Origin: Pyxidicoccus caerfyrddinensis
Lineage (GTDB): Bacteria; Myxococcota; Myxococcia; Myxococcales; Myxococcaceae
Assembly (NCBI RefSeq): GCF_010894405.1
Contig: NZ_JAAIYA010000032.1
Span: 78,190-142,189 of the forward strand
Length of the DNA stretch: 64,000 nucleotides
Reading direction: 5' to 3'
The position numbers were made by a program, and so were the translations under genes. Positions 16,432-25,099 of the stretch are shown here, in pieces (within the stretch, counting starts at the first letter, position 1; the number at the start of each line of letters is the position of its first letter). The notes under the pieces are model-generated. The model did not search any database and had not been told where the DNA came from. It was given only the letters and a program-made list of their open reading frames with translations.

Positions 16432-17942
16432 CGCACCACGCGCACGGTGAGGTCGTTGACGATGAACGAGGTGATGGACGACACGCGCGCCTTGCCGCCT
16501 GCCTCGGTCCACTCGAGCACATGGATGCGCAGGGGCTCGCCGACCTCCAGGTTCTGTTCCGCGTGCGCGCGGACGAGCACCACGCTGGCCTTGTCCCCCG
16601 CGTAGCTGACGAGCGTCTGGCGGAAGGTGAGCCAGGACTCGCGGCTACCGGACTCCTCGGTCAGCCCGCGCAGGAAGGCGGTGGGGCGCGCGAGGGGGCC
16701 GACGATGAACTCTCCGCCGGTGAGCTGGTGCTTGAGCTGCTCCTCCTTGCTGCTCAGCGGGCCGTCGAAGCAACCCATGCACTCTTCCTCGCAGCTGCAG
16801 TCGTAGCTTTCCGCGGACTGTCCCTCCGTCTTGCGGCGCTCCACGCACTGTGCCGTGCAGACCTTCTGTGTCTGGGCCTCCTGCTTGCGGGTCTTCTCGA
16901 TTCGCGCGCGCATCTGCGCCTGGGTGGCATCGGCCTCGAAGAAGGAGGCGTCTCCCTGATGCAACAACCCTGCGATGCGTACGAGGCCGTCGTCATCCAT
17001 GACGGAGAGCGCGGCCCGCGCGGCGGCCCGCTGGGGCCGGAGCTGGGCGGGCTTCACGCGCGTCCACTTCGCCCGGGCCTCCGAGTCCTGGCCCTCGCGC
17101 TCCAGGTCCGCGCGGTCGAACAGGGCGGCCACCTCGCGCGCCCGCGCGAGCGCCTCGCGGTAGCTGTCCTTCTCCGGGACGGTGGCGAGGACGCCGACCG
17201 CTCCGGACATGCCCTCGGGAATGGCGCCCTGCTCCCAGGTGCGCTTCAGCGACAGCAGCTTCTCCACCTTGTAGCGCGGCGCCCACTCCAGCTTCGCCTG
17301 GGTGTCGTTGCGCTCGGCGGCCTGCTTCCGCTCGTAGGCGAAGGCGCGCACCTGCTCGTAGGCGGCGGCTTCCGCCTCCGGCTTGTAGGGGTCCTCGCCG
17401 TCCACGTAGACGCGCAAGTCACTGAGGCAGGTGTCGTCGTACGCGCTGCCGGGGTACGTGGACACGAGCGTGAGCCGCACGCCCTGCACCTGCGCCGGCA
17501 CGGGCAGGCGGACCTCCTGCCAGCCCTGCACGTCCTTGAGCTCCGTCTCCAGCGCGGTGCCCGTCACCTGAGCGCCCGTCTCGGCCTGGACGAGTGGCTC
17601 CAGCTTCACCTTGCGCGGGCGCGCGTTGGCTCGGAAGAGCTTGTCGGACTTCTGGAAGCCGTTGCGCAGGAAGACGCGGAAGGACTTCGCCTTCGTCAGC
17701 GCGGGGCCCCACCACTCCAGGGCCTCGCCCTCGCCGCGCCCCTTGGCGCCCTCCACCCACGCGGTGGTCGGGTCGTCGTCCGCGACGTAGAGGGGCAGGT
17801 AGTTCTGCGCGTGCTTGTTCCAGCCGTTCTCCAGGAAGGAGGACGCCGTCACGCGGCGCGGGTGCAGCCGGTGCGCTCCGCCCGCGTCGGGTTCGAGCAG
17901 CACCGGCGGCGCGGCGGCGAGGATGAGCGAGAGGAGAATCAT
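16407..17942 (-). CDS. Secreted protein with NADase-type glycan-binding domain
   Basis: This 511-residue protein has a very short signal peptide (MILLSLILAAAP). The first ~170 residues match the discoidin-like glycan-binding domain found next to NADases: TASSFLE, an NLxDGDPxTAW-type segment (YVADDDPTTAWVEGAKG), EALEWWGP, and FRVFLRNGFQKS. The centre is a helical region, followed by a Cys cluster (CTAQCVERR...CSCEEECMGC) that may bind metal or form disulfides. The C-terminus is a beta domain. Function is unknown. Its ATG overlaps the stop of the pentahaem cytochrome gene (ATGA), so the two are coupled. Confidence 0.7.
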   Translation of the reverse strand: MILLSLILAAAPPVLLEPDAGGAHRLHPRRVTASSFLENGWNKHAQNYLPLYVADDDPTTAWVEGAKGRGEGEALEWWGPALTKAKSFRVFLRNGFQKSDKLFRANARPRKVKLEPLVQAETGAQVTGTALETELKDVQGWQEVRLPVPAQVQGVRLTLVSTYPGSAYDDTCLSDLRVYVDGEDPYKPEAEAAAYEQVRAFAYERKQAAERNDTQAKLEWAPRYKVEKLLSLKRTWEQGAIPEGMSGAVGVLATVPEKDSYREALARAREVAALFDRADLEREGQDSEARAKWTRVKPAQLRPQRAAARAALSVMDDDGLVRIAGLLHQGDASFFEADATQAQMRARIEKTRKQEAQTQKVCTAQCVERRKTEGQSAESYDCSCEEECMGCFDGPLSSKEEQLKHQLTGGEFIVGPLARPTAFLRGLTEESGSRESWLTFRQTLVSYAGDKASVVLVRAHAEQNLEVGEPLRIHVLEWTEAGGKARVSSITSFIVNDLTVRVVRYRPATNA

Positions 17943-18985
17943 GGTTCGTGCTCCTTGTCCTTGGACGGCGGGCGGGCTTGCACTGGCGCGGCCCACAGCA
18001 CCAGCCGCGACAGCCCCGCGGGGTACAGCCCCGAGTCTTCCTGCTCCCGGGACACGAGGTGATAGACGATGCGGGCGTAGCGGGCGCCCTCGGGTACGGG
18101 CACCCGGCGCGTCTCTCCGGGCCGCAGGCGCGAGTCCTCCACCGCGCCCAGGTGCGGCAGCGACTCGCCCGGCCACGCGCGGACTTCGAGCCGACGGCCG
18201 AAGGTGGCCACCGTGCGTGGGGACTCGAAGAGGGGCTCGTTCGCCACCTCCACGCTCACCCAGCGCATGACGTCGCCCGTGGGGAAGCCGTGGCCCACTT
18301 CGCGCGTGGAGATGCGGAGCGCGCCTCGCGTCTGTTCCACCACGAGCGCGGCCTTGAGGGACTCCGTGCGCCGCGTGCCGCCCAGGCCGTGGTCTCCGCG
18401 CGGCATGTGGCAGTCCGTGCAGTGACGTGTGTCATGGAATTGGTCGCGCCAGCGGGTCCACTCGCCCACCGTGTCCTGTTGCCACTGGGTGGCGGAGAGG
18501 CGCACGCGCTGGCCGCTACCGTTCAGCACCGGGAAGCCGAACTGGTGGCAGCCGGCGCAGGGCATGCCCGGCGTGGCGCGGGCGTCACCGAGCGCGGCGT
18601 GACAGCCGGCGCAGGTGACTCCGTGCTCCTCGGTGGAGCTGTCGGGCGGGAGGGCGCCGCGCTCCAGGTTGCGCGCGAGCGGGGCGTGGCACTGCACGCA
18701 CCAGGCGGGACGGTCCTCGGTGATGGCGACCTGGAAGACGTCGTCGATGCGCGCGTTGGCGTGGCCGCTGTTCCGCCACGACTCCACCTGGGCCGGGTGG
18801 CACTCCGCGCAGCGCTTCACGTCCCAGTCGGGCAGGCCGTGTGGCGCGGGCCCTGGCTCCATCCTCGCCGTGCCCTGCGGGAAGCGCGGCGTGGGCGCGG
18901 CGGCGAGCAGGCAGAGGGTGAGGAGGAGGGCGTGCACTGTTGGCGACACAGTGTAGGCGCGCGGGCGGCGAAAGAGCGACTCCAC
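17939..18985 (-). CDS. Pentahaem c-type cytochrome
   Basis: This 348-residue secreted protein carries five CXXCH haem sites: CAECH, CVQCH, CAGCH twice, and CTDCH. It is exported by an N-terminal hydrophobic stretch (VHALLLTLCLLAAAP). The arrangement and the C-terminal beta domain resemble the cytochrome c-554/multihaem family, which moves electrons in the periplasm or at the surface. The start is uncertain: GTG at 18985 is used, but GTGs closer to the hydrophobic core would also work. The next gene overlaps it by 4 bp, suggesting a two-protein secreted electron-transfer or sensing unit (inference). Confidence 0.85.
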   Translation of the reverse strand: MESLFRRPRAYTVSPTVHALLLTLCLLAAAPTPRFPQGTARMEPGPAPHGLPDWDVKRCAECHPAQVESWRNSGHANARIDDVFQVAITEDRPAWCVQCHAPLARNLERGALPPDSSTEEHGVTCAGCHAALGDARATPGMPCAGCHQFGFPVLNGSGQRVRLSATQWQQDTVGEWTRWRDQFHDTRHCTDCHMPRGDHGLGGTRRTESLKAALVVEQTRGALRISTREVGHGFPTGDVMRWVSVEVANEPLFESPRTVATFGRRLEVRAWPGESLPHLGAVEDSRLRPGETRRVPVPEGARYARIVYHLVSREQEDSGLYPAGLSRLVLWAAPVQARPPSKDKEHEP

Positions 18986-19028
18986 CCCCGGAAGGCTGTT
19001 GGAGGCGGTGCGGTGGCTGTCTCGCTCC

Positions 19029-19865
19029 TCAGGGAACCAGCGCGACGAGTTGGTTGTTCGCCGAGGGCGTGAACTTGAGGGACTGGAAATAGAACGCCTG
19101 GTAGCAACCGCCCGAGGCGCCGCAGTTGCCGGACGCGTCGGCGCCGTTCAGGAACGGCGAGCCGTCGGGCGTCCAGCCCTGCCAGAAGCTGATGAAGGCG
19201 TAGCACAGCGACTCGTCGTAGGGGCCGACCGTCGACATGTCCTGGCTCCGGATGACGACGTAGTTGTTGCCCGTGCCCGTGAGGTCGACCGACCAGGTGA
19301 CCATGTCCGGCTCCCAGTCGATGCGGTAGCGGTACACCGACGCGCCCCAGCCGGAGGTCGTGTCGGGCAGCGGGTTCGGCGGGGTGCCGGTCCACAGCGG
19401 CGTCGCGGTGTTCACGTACTGCTTTCCCTGCCACCAGACGTTGGTCGACACGCTCTGCGTGCCACACGGCGTGGACCCGGGGGTGCAGTGGCCGGAGAAC
19501 TCGAAGTCGATCTCCTGCTGCTGGTCCTGATTGAATTCGCTCAAGTAGAAGGTCGTGGTCACGCCGCTCCCGGCGCCCACCTTGATGGACAGCTCGTACT
19601 GGCCAAAGCCGAGCGCGACGCCGAGCCGCATCTTCGCCGAGTACCAGTTGCCCGCCCCGCCCCAGTTCGCCATGTTCATCGTCGCCAGCTCGATGTTCGG
19701 CCCACCCCCGCCCGGCGGCGGCGAGTAGCTGTAGGTCGAGGACGCGTACGGCCCGTTCGTCAGGTTGGTCCAATCCGGCGAGCCGAGGCTGTAATAGACG
19801 CTCTGCCCGGCGACGGTAAGTCCGCGAGCGGGATCGGTCTTCAGGTCGCGACGTGCTTTGCCCAT
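19029..19865 (-). CDS. Glycoside hydrolase family 16 protein
   Basis: This 278-residue protein has the GH16 signature with its catalytic Glu pair and Asp, EIDFEFSG, in a jelly-roll sequence rich in Trp, Gly and Thr. Other GH16-like segments include YSAKMRLG, YELSIKVG, YRYRIDWEP and FISFWQGWTPDG. GH16 enzymes cut beta-1,3, beta-1,4 or mixed glucans and related galactans. I chose ATG 19865 because GTGGAG lies 7 bases upstream. Neither this nor the earlier in-frame start gives a normal signal peptide, which is odd for a polysaccharidase. Substrate specificity is not readable from sequence alone. Confidence 0.82.
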   Translation of the reverse strand: MGKARRDLKTDPARGLTVAGQSVYYSLGSPDWTNLTNGPYASSTYSYSPPPGGGGPNIELATMNMANWGGAGNWYSAKMRLGVALGFGQYELSIKVGAGSGVTTTFYLSEFNQDQQQEIDFEFSGHCTPGSTPCGTQSVSTNVWWQGKQYVNTATPLWTGTPPNPLPDTTSGWGASVYRYRIDWEPDMVTWSVDLTGTGNNYVVIRSQDMSTVGPYDESLCYAFISFWQGWTPDGSPFLNGADASGNCGASGGCYQAFYFQSLKFTPSANNQLVALVP

Positions 19866-20022
19866 GGCCCACTCCACGATGGTGACAGATGGTGAATGAA
19901 TTCCAGCTAGCGAGTGAATGCTCGCCGGTGGGCGGCGCCGCCGCATCATAGAGACGGACCGGGGCTCTCGGCGTGAAGCGCCTCGGGTGCGTCACTGGAC
20001 CGGATGGCGTAGAAAGGGCCCC

Positions 20023-21036
20023 ATGAAGGCCTACGAGATTCGAGACGGCTTCGGCTTGGACAAGCTGGTGGCGTGCGAGCGGCCGGACCCGACGCCGGGG
20101 CCGTTCCAGGTTCGCGTGCGGGTGAAGGCCACGAGCCTCAACCAGCGCGACTTGATGATGGTGGAGGGCCGCTACAACCCGCGTCAGAAGCTGCCGCTGA
20201 TTCCGAACTCGGATGGCGCGGGCGTGGTGGACGCGGTGGGCCCGGGTGTCACGCGCGTGAAGCCCGGTGACAGGGTGATGGGCATCTTCTCGCAGGCGTG
20301 GCTCGCCGGGGAGCCGACCCGCGCCGCGCAGACGAGCACGCTCGGCGGGCCGCTGGATGGCGCGCTCGCGGACACGATGCTGCTCCACGAGGACGGCGTG
20401 GTGCTCACGCCCGCGCACCTGTCCGACGAGGAGGCCGCGACGCTGCCTTGCGCGGCCGTCACGGCGTGGAGCGCGCTCGTGACCTACGGCGGGCTGAAGG
20501 CGGGGGACTCGGTGCTGGTGCAGGGCACCGGTGGCGTCTCCATCTTCGCGCTGCAGATTGCGCGGATGCTGGGGGCGCGCGTCATCCTGACTTCGAGCCG
20601 GGACGAGAAGCTGGAGAAGGCCCGCGCGCTGGGGGCGCACGAGGTCATCAACTACGCGACGACGGCGGACTGGGACAAGGCGGCGCGGGCGCTGACGGGC
20701 GGCGTGGGCGTGGACCACGTCGTGGAAGTGGGCGGGGCGGGGACGTTCGAGAAGTCACTGCGCGCGGTGCGCGTCGGCGGCACGGTGTCCGTCATCGGCG
20801 TGCTCAGCGGCGGCGCGGGCACGGTGCCGCTCACGCCCATCCTGATGCAGAACCTGCGCGTGCAGGGCATCCTCGTGGGTCACCGTCAGGGCTTCGAGGC
20901 GATGAACCGCGCGTTGACGCTGCACGGGGTGCGGCCCGTGGTGGACCGCGTGTTCCCCTTCGCCGAGGCGCGCTCCGCCTTCGAGTACCTCAAGAGCGGG
21001 GCGCACTTCGGGAAGGTGGTCGTCCGGGTGGGGTGA
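20023..21036 (+). CDS. Zinc-independent MDR-family NAD(P)-dependent alcohol dehydrogenase/quinone reductase
   Basis: This 337-residue medium-chain dehydrogenase/reductase has an N-terminal GroES-like domain (VRVKATSLNQRDLMMVEG, then PNSDGAGVVDAVG and GDRVMG). A Rossmann NAD(P) domain with SVLVQGTGGVSIFALQIARM follows, and it ends FGKVVVRV. Zn-binding Cys/His ligands of classical ADHs are absent, as in quinone oxidoreductase and enoyl-reductase members. The likely reaction is NADPH-dependent reduction of an enone or quinone. It stands alone: upstream is the divergent GH16 gene and downstream the AAA gene. An AAAGGG ribosome site precedes the ATG. Confidence 0.85.
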   Translation: MKAYEIRDGFGLDKLVACERPDPTPGPFQVRVRVKATSLNQRDLMMVEGRYNPRQKLPLIPNSDGAGVVDAVGPGVTRVKPGDRVMGIFSQAWLAGEPTRAAQTSTLGGPLDGALADTMLLHEDGVVLTPAHLSDEEAATLPCAAVTAWSALVTYGGLKAGDSVLVQGTGGVSIFALQIARMLGARVILTSSRDEKLEKARALGAHEVINYATTADWDKAARALTGGVGVDHVVEVGGAGTFEKSLRAVRVGGTVSVIGVLSGGAGTVPLTPILMQNLRVQGILVGHRQGFEAMNRALTLHGVRPVVDRVFPFAEARSAFEYLKSGAHFGKVVVRVG

Positions 21037-21123
21037 GGCGGCTCCGGGCTGGGGCTGAACAGCGAGGCGGGCGGGCATCCAGGTCGCGGAGGACACGACG
21101 CGGGAAGGTGTTACCTTCGCTGC

Positions 21124-22680
21124 ATGCCTCGCTGGTTCAACACTGCGGGCCCGTGCAATCCGACGGACCACTACATGCTGCCGGCGCTGCGACGCCTGCC
21201 CCAGGCCGAGCAGCTCTTCGACCAGAAGAGCTATTTCGTCCTCCACGCGCCCCGGCAGGTGGGCAAGACGACGGCGCTCCGGTCCCTGGCCGGGCAGCTC
21301 ACCGCCTCCGGGCGCTACGCCGCGCTTCACTTCTCCTGCGAGGAGGGGGAGGTGGCGGGGGACGACTTCGCCGAGGCACAGAGGACGTTGCTGTCACGCA
21401 TCCGCCGGAGTGCCGAGCTCTACCTGCCCTCGGAGTTGCGCCCGCCCCCATTCCCAGACGCACCTGACCTCCAACTTTTGGGCACGGCGCTGGGGGCCTG
21501 GGCACGTGAGTGTCCCCGGCCGTTGGTGCTCTTCTTCGATGAGATCGACGCGCTTCGGGGCCAGAGCCTCCTGAGCGTGCTGCGTCAACTGCGCGGGGGC
21601 TTCCACGACAGGCCCGAAGGCTTCCCTTCCTCCGTGGTCCTATGCGGCCTGCGTGATGTTCGCGACTACAAGATTGCATCAGGCGGCCAGGGCCACCTGG
21701 GCACCTCCAGCCCCTTCAACATCAAGGTGGAGTCGCTCACCCTACGCAACTTCATCCATGACGAGGTCGCGGAGCTCTATCAACAGCACACCGACGACAC
21801 CGGGCAGCGCTTCCTGCCCGAAGCCGTGGACCGAGCCTTCTACTGGACCCAGGGGCAGCCCTGGCTGGTCAATGCCCTGGCCCGTCAGATGGTGCAGCAG
21901 CTCGTACCGGACCGGACCCAGGCCCTGACGGCGGCTCATGTCGACGCCGCGAAGGAAATCCTCCTCAAGCGGCAGGACACGCACCTGGACAGTCTCGCCG
22001 AGCGCCTGCGTGAAACCCGGGTGCGGCGCATCCTCGAGCCCATGCTCGCGGGCCTCGCGCTGGGCGACATTCCCCAGGACGACCTGCGCTTCGTCCAGGA
22101 CCTGGGCCTGGTGCGCGTGGGCACTACGGGCGGCGTGGAGATGGCCAATCCGCTCTACCGGGAGGTCATCCTCCGGGTCCTCGGAAACACGGCCTTCGCG
22201 TCCCTGCCTCCGATGCAGTCCGCGCCTCCGTGGTTGCGTGCGGACGGGCGGCTCGACATGGAGCGCCTCATGGAGGCGTTCCTGGCCTTCTGGCGCCAGC
22301 ATGGCCAGCCCCTGCTGGGGACCGCGCCCTACCATGAGATTGCACCGCACCTGGTGCTGATGGCCTTCCTGCACCGGGTCGCCAATGGAGGAGGCACGCT
22401 GGAGCGTGAGTACGCCATCGGCACGGGACGCATGGACCTGTGCCTGCGCTACGGCTCCGATACGCTCGCGATGGAGCTCAAGGTGTGGCGCGACGAGGAG
22501 AAGGACCCGCTGGACGAAGGGCTGGCCCAGCTCGACAGGTATCTGGCGGGATTGGGGCTCGACACCGGCTGGCTGGTCATCTTCGACCGGCGCAGCGGGC
22601 AGCCCCCCATCGCCGAGCGCACCGTTGCGACCCGCGCGCAGACGCCCGCGGGCCGCACTGTCTCCGTCGTACGCGCCTGA
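21124..22680 (+). CDS. AAA ATPase with C-terminal PD-(D/E)XK-like domain
   Basis: This 518-residue protein starts with a STAND/AAA-like ATPase: Walker A APRQVGKTTALRSLA (~37-51), Walker B LVLFFDEIDAL (~136-146), sensor VVLCGLRD, and a helical lid region. Residues ~400-500 carry a PD-(D/E)XK-type core: GTGRMDLCLRYG, then TLAMELKVW (D...ExK). Such AAA-nuclease proteins are common and often mobile in myxobacteria; roles in defence or DNA mobility are suspected but unproven. A perfect hairpin follows the stop directly. No partner gene is adjacent. It is not related to the RADAR ATPase described at 48388-50886. Confidence 0.78.
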   Translation: MPRWFNTAGPCNPTDHYMLPALRRLPQAEQLFDQKSYFVLHAPRQVGKTTALRSLAGQLTASGRYAALHFSCEEGEVAGDDFAEAQRTLLSRIRRSAELYLPSELRPPPFPDAPDLQLLGTALGAWARECPRPLVLFFDEIDALRGQSLLSVLRQLRGGFHDRPEGFPSSVVLCGLRDVRDYKIASGGQGHLGTSSPFNIKVESLTLRNFIHDEVAELYQQHTDDTGQRFLPEAVDRAFYWTQGQPWLVNALARQMVQQLVPDRTQALTAAHVDAAKEILLKRQDTHLDSLAERLRETRVRRILEPMLAGLALGDIPQDDLRFVQDLGLVRVGTTGGVEMANPLYREVILRVLGNTAFASLPPMQSAPPWLRADGRLDMERLMEAFLAFWRQHGQPLLGTAPYHEIAPHLVLMAFLHRVANGGGTLEREYAIGTGRMDLCLRYGSDTLAMELKVWRDEEKDPLDEGLAQLDRYLAGLGLDTGWLVIFDRRSGQPPIAERTVATRAQTPAGRTVSVVRA

Positions 22681-22698
22681 GCCTCTCCTGAGAGAGGC
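22681..22698. terminator. Perfect hairpin between convergent genes
   Basis: GCCTCTC-CTGA-GAGAGGC forms a perfect 7-bp stem with a 4-base loop. It starts at the base after the AAA gene stop and 10 bp before the convergent RIO kinase stop. It could terminate both transcripts; no U-tract is seen. Confidence 0.6.
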
Positions 22699-22707
22699 CC
22701 GCTTCGC

Positions 22708-24822
22708 TCAGGAACCCGTCTCGTGAGGGCCCGGGTCTGAAGACGAGGCCGGACGGCCGACGAAGGAGACCTGGGGCGCCGAGGCCCGCGCGGGCCGGGA
22801 GCCCCCACGGTTCGGTCCCTGCCGCGGCTGCCTGGGAGCCGGGCCGTTGCCCGGACCCGCGGAGCGCGCCTCGCGGAGGTTGTTCGTCACCGGACCTGTG
22901 GCGGCGCCGTTGCTCGCGGGCCGCGACTCCACCACGGGCTGCGAGCGGCCAGGACCTCCGCGCCGCTCGCCCCTCGGAGTGGCGCCGTTGCCACGCGGCT
23001 CGTTGCGCGGCTCACCCGCCGAGGCGATGTCATTGGCCCCGGCCTGCGCGTCGTTCCGGGGCGGGCGGCCATTGCGTCCGGGCCGCTGCTCGTTCCGGGG
23101 CGGACGCCCGTTGTTGCCGGGCCGCTGCTCGTTCCGGGCGGGGCGGCCCTCCGTCATGCGCGGGTCGCTCGAAGGCACGGACTCGACCGGGGCGGCTGCG
23201 CCACGTGGCCCGTTCCTCGCGGGCATATCCGTGCGTTGCTCGCTGATGCGTGTGCCCGGATGGCCGTTGGCACGTTGCTCCTCGGGCTGCGCGCCAGGGC
23301 TTCCCCCCGCACGCGGCTCGTTGAAGCGGGCGCCCCGGTTGTTTCCGGCACGGTCGTTGGTCCGTGGGCCTGGGTTGCCACGTCCGCGCGGCTCGTTGGC
23401 GCGAGCACCCGGGTTGCTGCTGGCACGCTCTTCGACTTGCGCACCCGGGGGCCCGCCGCGCGGGTCGTTGAAGCGAGCACCCGGATTGCCACCGGTACGT
23501 TCATCGACTCGCATGCCTGGAGGCCCGCCGCGCTGCTCATTGACGCGCGCACCCGGAGTGCCGTTCGCACGCTGCTCGGGCCGCGCACCCGGGGTTCCAC
23601 CGGCGCGCTGCTCAGGCCGCGCACCCGGAGTGCCGTTCGCACGCGGCTCATGGGTTCGTGCGCCCGGAGTGCCTCCACCGCGCGGCTCGTTCGCCGCGGG
23701 ACGGCCGTTGCCGCCGCCCCGAGGTCCACCGGCGGCGGGCGGTGCCCCGTTCGCCGCGCGCTGCCCGTTCTGCGGACGCGCGCCGTTTCCACCCATGGGC
23801 GGACGCGCACCATTGCCACCCGCGCGCGGCGGCGACCGGCCACCCCCAGCGCGATTCCGTCCCCCACGCGGAGGAGGCGCCGCCGCGGGCTTGCCGCGCT
23901 CGCCGCCACCCTGCTTCAGCACCAGGGCCTCCAGCTCGCGCAGCTCGGCCTCGGCAGCCTCCTCGGGCGTCATCGTGGACTGGGCCGCGACCGGCACCAG
24001 CTCCGCCGGAGCCGAGTGCTCCTGCACGAATCCCTGGCGCCCGTCACGCGGACCCTTGACGCCTCCCCGGCCCGGTGCGCCGTTGCGGCGGGGCGTGAAG
24101 TCCCGGGTCAGCTCCCGGCGCACATAGGCATTCCAGATTTCGCTCGTGTCGCTCTCGGCGTCGTACAGCCACGGGGCGATTCCCGCGAGGAAGTTGCGGA
24201 CGTTGTCCAGGTCACGCCGGAAGTAGAACTCCGCTTGGTTGTTGCGCGCGGCCGCCACCGTCTGCGGGAAGTCGATGATGGTGGCGCCCTGCCAGCTCAT
24301 CAGGATGTTGAACGGGGACAGGTCCCCGTGGATGAGGTCGGCGCACAGCATGTTCACGACCTGGGAGCGCAGCTCCACGTACAGCGCCTGGGCCTCCTCG
24401 GGCGTGGCGGGAGGGGCCTCCACCAGCCGAGGGGCGGGTTGGCCCTGGGCGTCGAGCACCACCTCCATCAGCAGGATGCCCTCGTAGAACAGCACCGGCT
24501 GGGGCACGCGTACGCCCTGGGCGTACAGCTTGTAGAGCGAGTCCGACTCGGCGCTCTTCCACGCCTCCTCGGCGGCGGCCTGACCGAAGCGGCTGCCCTT
24601 TTCCATGGCGCGGCGCGTGCGGGAGTTGCGCACCTCGCGCCCCTCGCGGTAGCCCACGTTGTTGCGGAAGTTGCGCTCGTGGCGCTCCTTGTACAGCTTG
24701 GCCGCGACCACCTCGCCAGCGTGCTGGACCAGCCACACCTCCGCCTCCTTGCCGGTCTTCAGCTGGCCGATGACGGCCTCGATGATGCCGTCGGCGAGGA
24801 GAGTCTCTAGTGAGTCATTCAT
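22708..24822 (-). CDS. RIO-type serine kinase with long repetitive disordered tail
   Basis: This 704-residue protein has a RIO1-family kinase domain in residues ~1-260: GKEAEVWLVQHAGEVVAAKLYK near the P-loop and Lys, the catalytic LIHGDLSPFNIL (H165, D167), and the metal-binding IIDFPQ. RIO kinases act on ribosome maturation in eukaryotes and archaea; the bacterial role is unclear. From ~330 to the end the protein is almost purely Gly, Arg, Pro, Asn, Ala and Glu. It includes a tandem array of ~14-15-residue units such as RANGTPGARPEQRA around 23155-23690. This tail is certainly disordered and may bind RNA or condense. Bacterial RIO proteins are usually ~280 residues, so the tail is exceptional. 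Confidence 0.85.
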   Translation of the reverse strand: MNDSLETLLADGIIEAVIGQLKTGKEAEVWLVQHAGEVVAAKLYKERHERNFRNNVGYREGREVRNSRTRRAMEKGSRFGQAAAEEAWKSAESDSLYKLYAQGVRVPQPVLFYEGILLMEVVLDAQGQPAPRLVEAPPATPEEAQALYVELRSQVVNMLCADLIHGDLSPFNILMSWQGATIIDFPQTVAAARNNQAEFYFRRDLDNVRNFLAGIAPWLYDAESDTSEIWNAYVRRELTRDFTPRRNGAPGRGGVKGPRDGRQGFVQEHSAPAELVPVAAQSTMTPEEAAEAELRELEALVLKQGGGERGKPAAAPPPRGGRNRAGGGRSPPRAGGNGARPPMGGNGARPQNGQRAANGAPPAAGGPRGGGNGRPAANEPRGGGTPGARTHEPRANGTPGARPEQRAGGTPGARPEQRANGTPGARVNEQRGGPPGMRVDERTGGNPGARFNDPRGGPPGAQVEERASSNPGARANEPRGRGNPGPRTNDRAGNNRGARFNEPRAGGSPGAQPEEQRANGHPGTRISEQRTDMPARNGPRGAAAPVESVPSSDPRMTEGRPARNEQRPGNNGRPPRNEQRPGRNGRPPRNDAQAGANDIASAGEPRNEPRGNGATPRGERRGGPGRSQPVVESRPASNGAATGPVTNNLREARSAGPGNGPAPRQPRQGPNRGGSRPARASAPQVSFVGRPASSSDPGPHETGS
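23155..23690 (-). repeat. Coding tandem repeat in RIO kinase tail
   Basis: About a dozen degenerate units of ~42-45 bp encode R-(A/G)-(N/G)-G-x-P-G-A-R-x-(N/E)-(E/D)-x-R. They lie wholly in frame inside the kinase gene. Variation between units is mostly at the x positions, which suggests expansion by slippage or recombination with later drift. Confidence 0.6.
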
Positions 24823-25049
24823 TCAGACGCGGAAGTCCAATGGGGTCCGGGCGGGTGTCTCGCTTGGGTGCGCGGGCGGCCCTGTTCGCTGCGCATGGCG
24901 GCATGTGAACATCTCGCAGGTCCCTCTTGCTACCGCCATCCAACGCCAAGCTGCCATGAGGACCAGCGCACGGCCTGCTACCAGTTTGCACGCCAGGGTT
25001 CCAGGATAGCCAGGGCTTGCTGCCCAGGGTGGGTCTTTCAGGACTTCAC

Positions 25050-25072
25050 CCGGCAGGCAAGCGCCTGACCGG
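25050..25072 (-). terminator. Hairpin after DUF4833 gene
   Basis: CCGG-CAGGC pairs with GCCTG-CCGG across a 4-base loop (9 bp, one bulged A). It lies 28 bp after the DUF4833 stop on the minus strand. It is consistent with a terminator. Nothing else is recognisable in the 277-bp gap before the RIO kinase start. Confidence 0.5.
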
Positions 25073-25099
25073 CGGCTCGCTCCTGGGGCCCGGGGGCGC

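Noticed and set aside
21124..22680. AAA gene as a second rdrA
   Set aside because: It is shorter, has a nuclease-like end and is not next to a deaminase gene.
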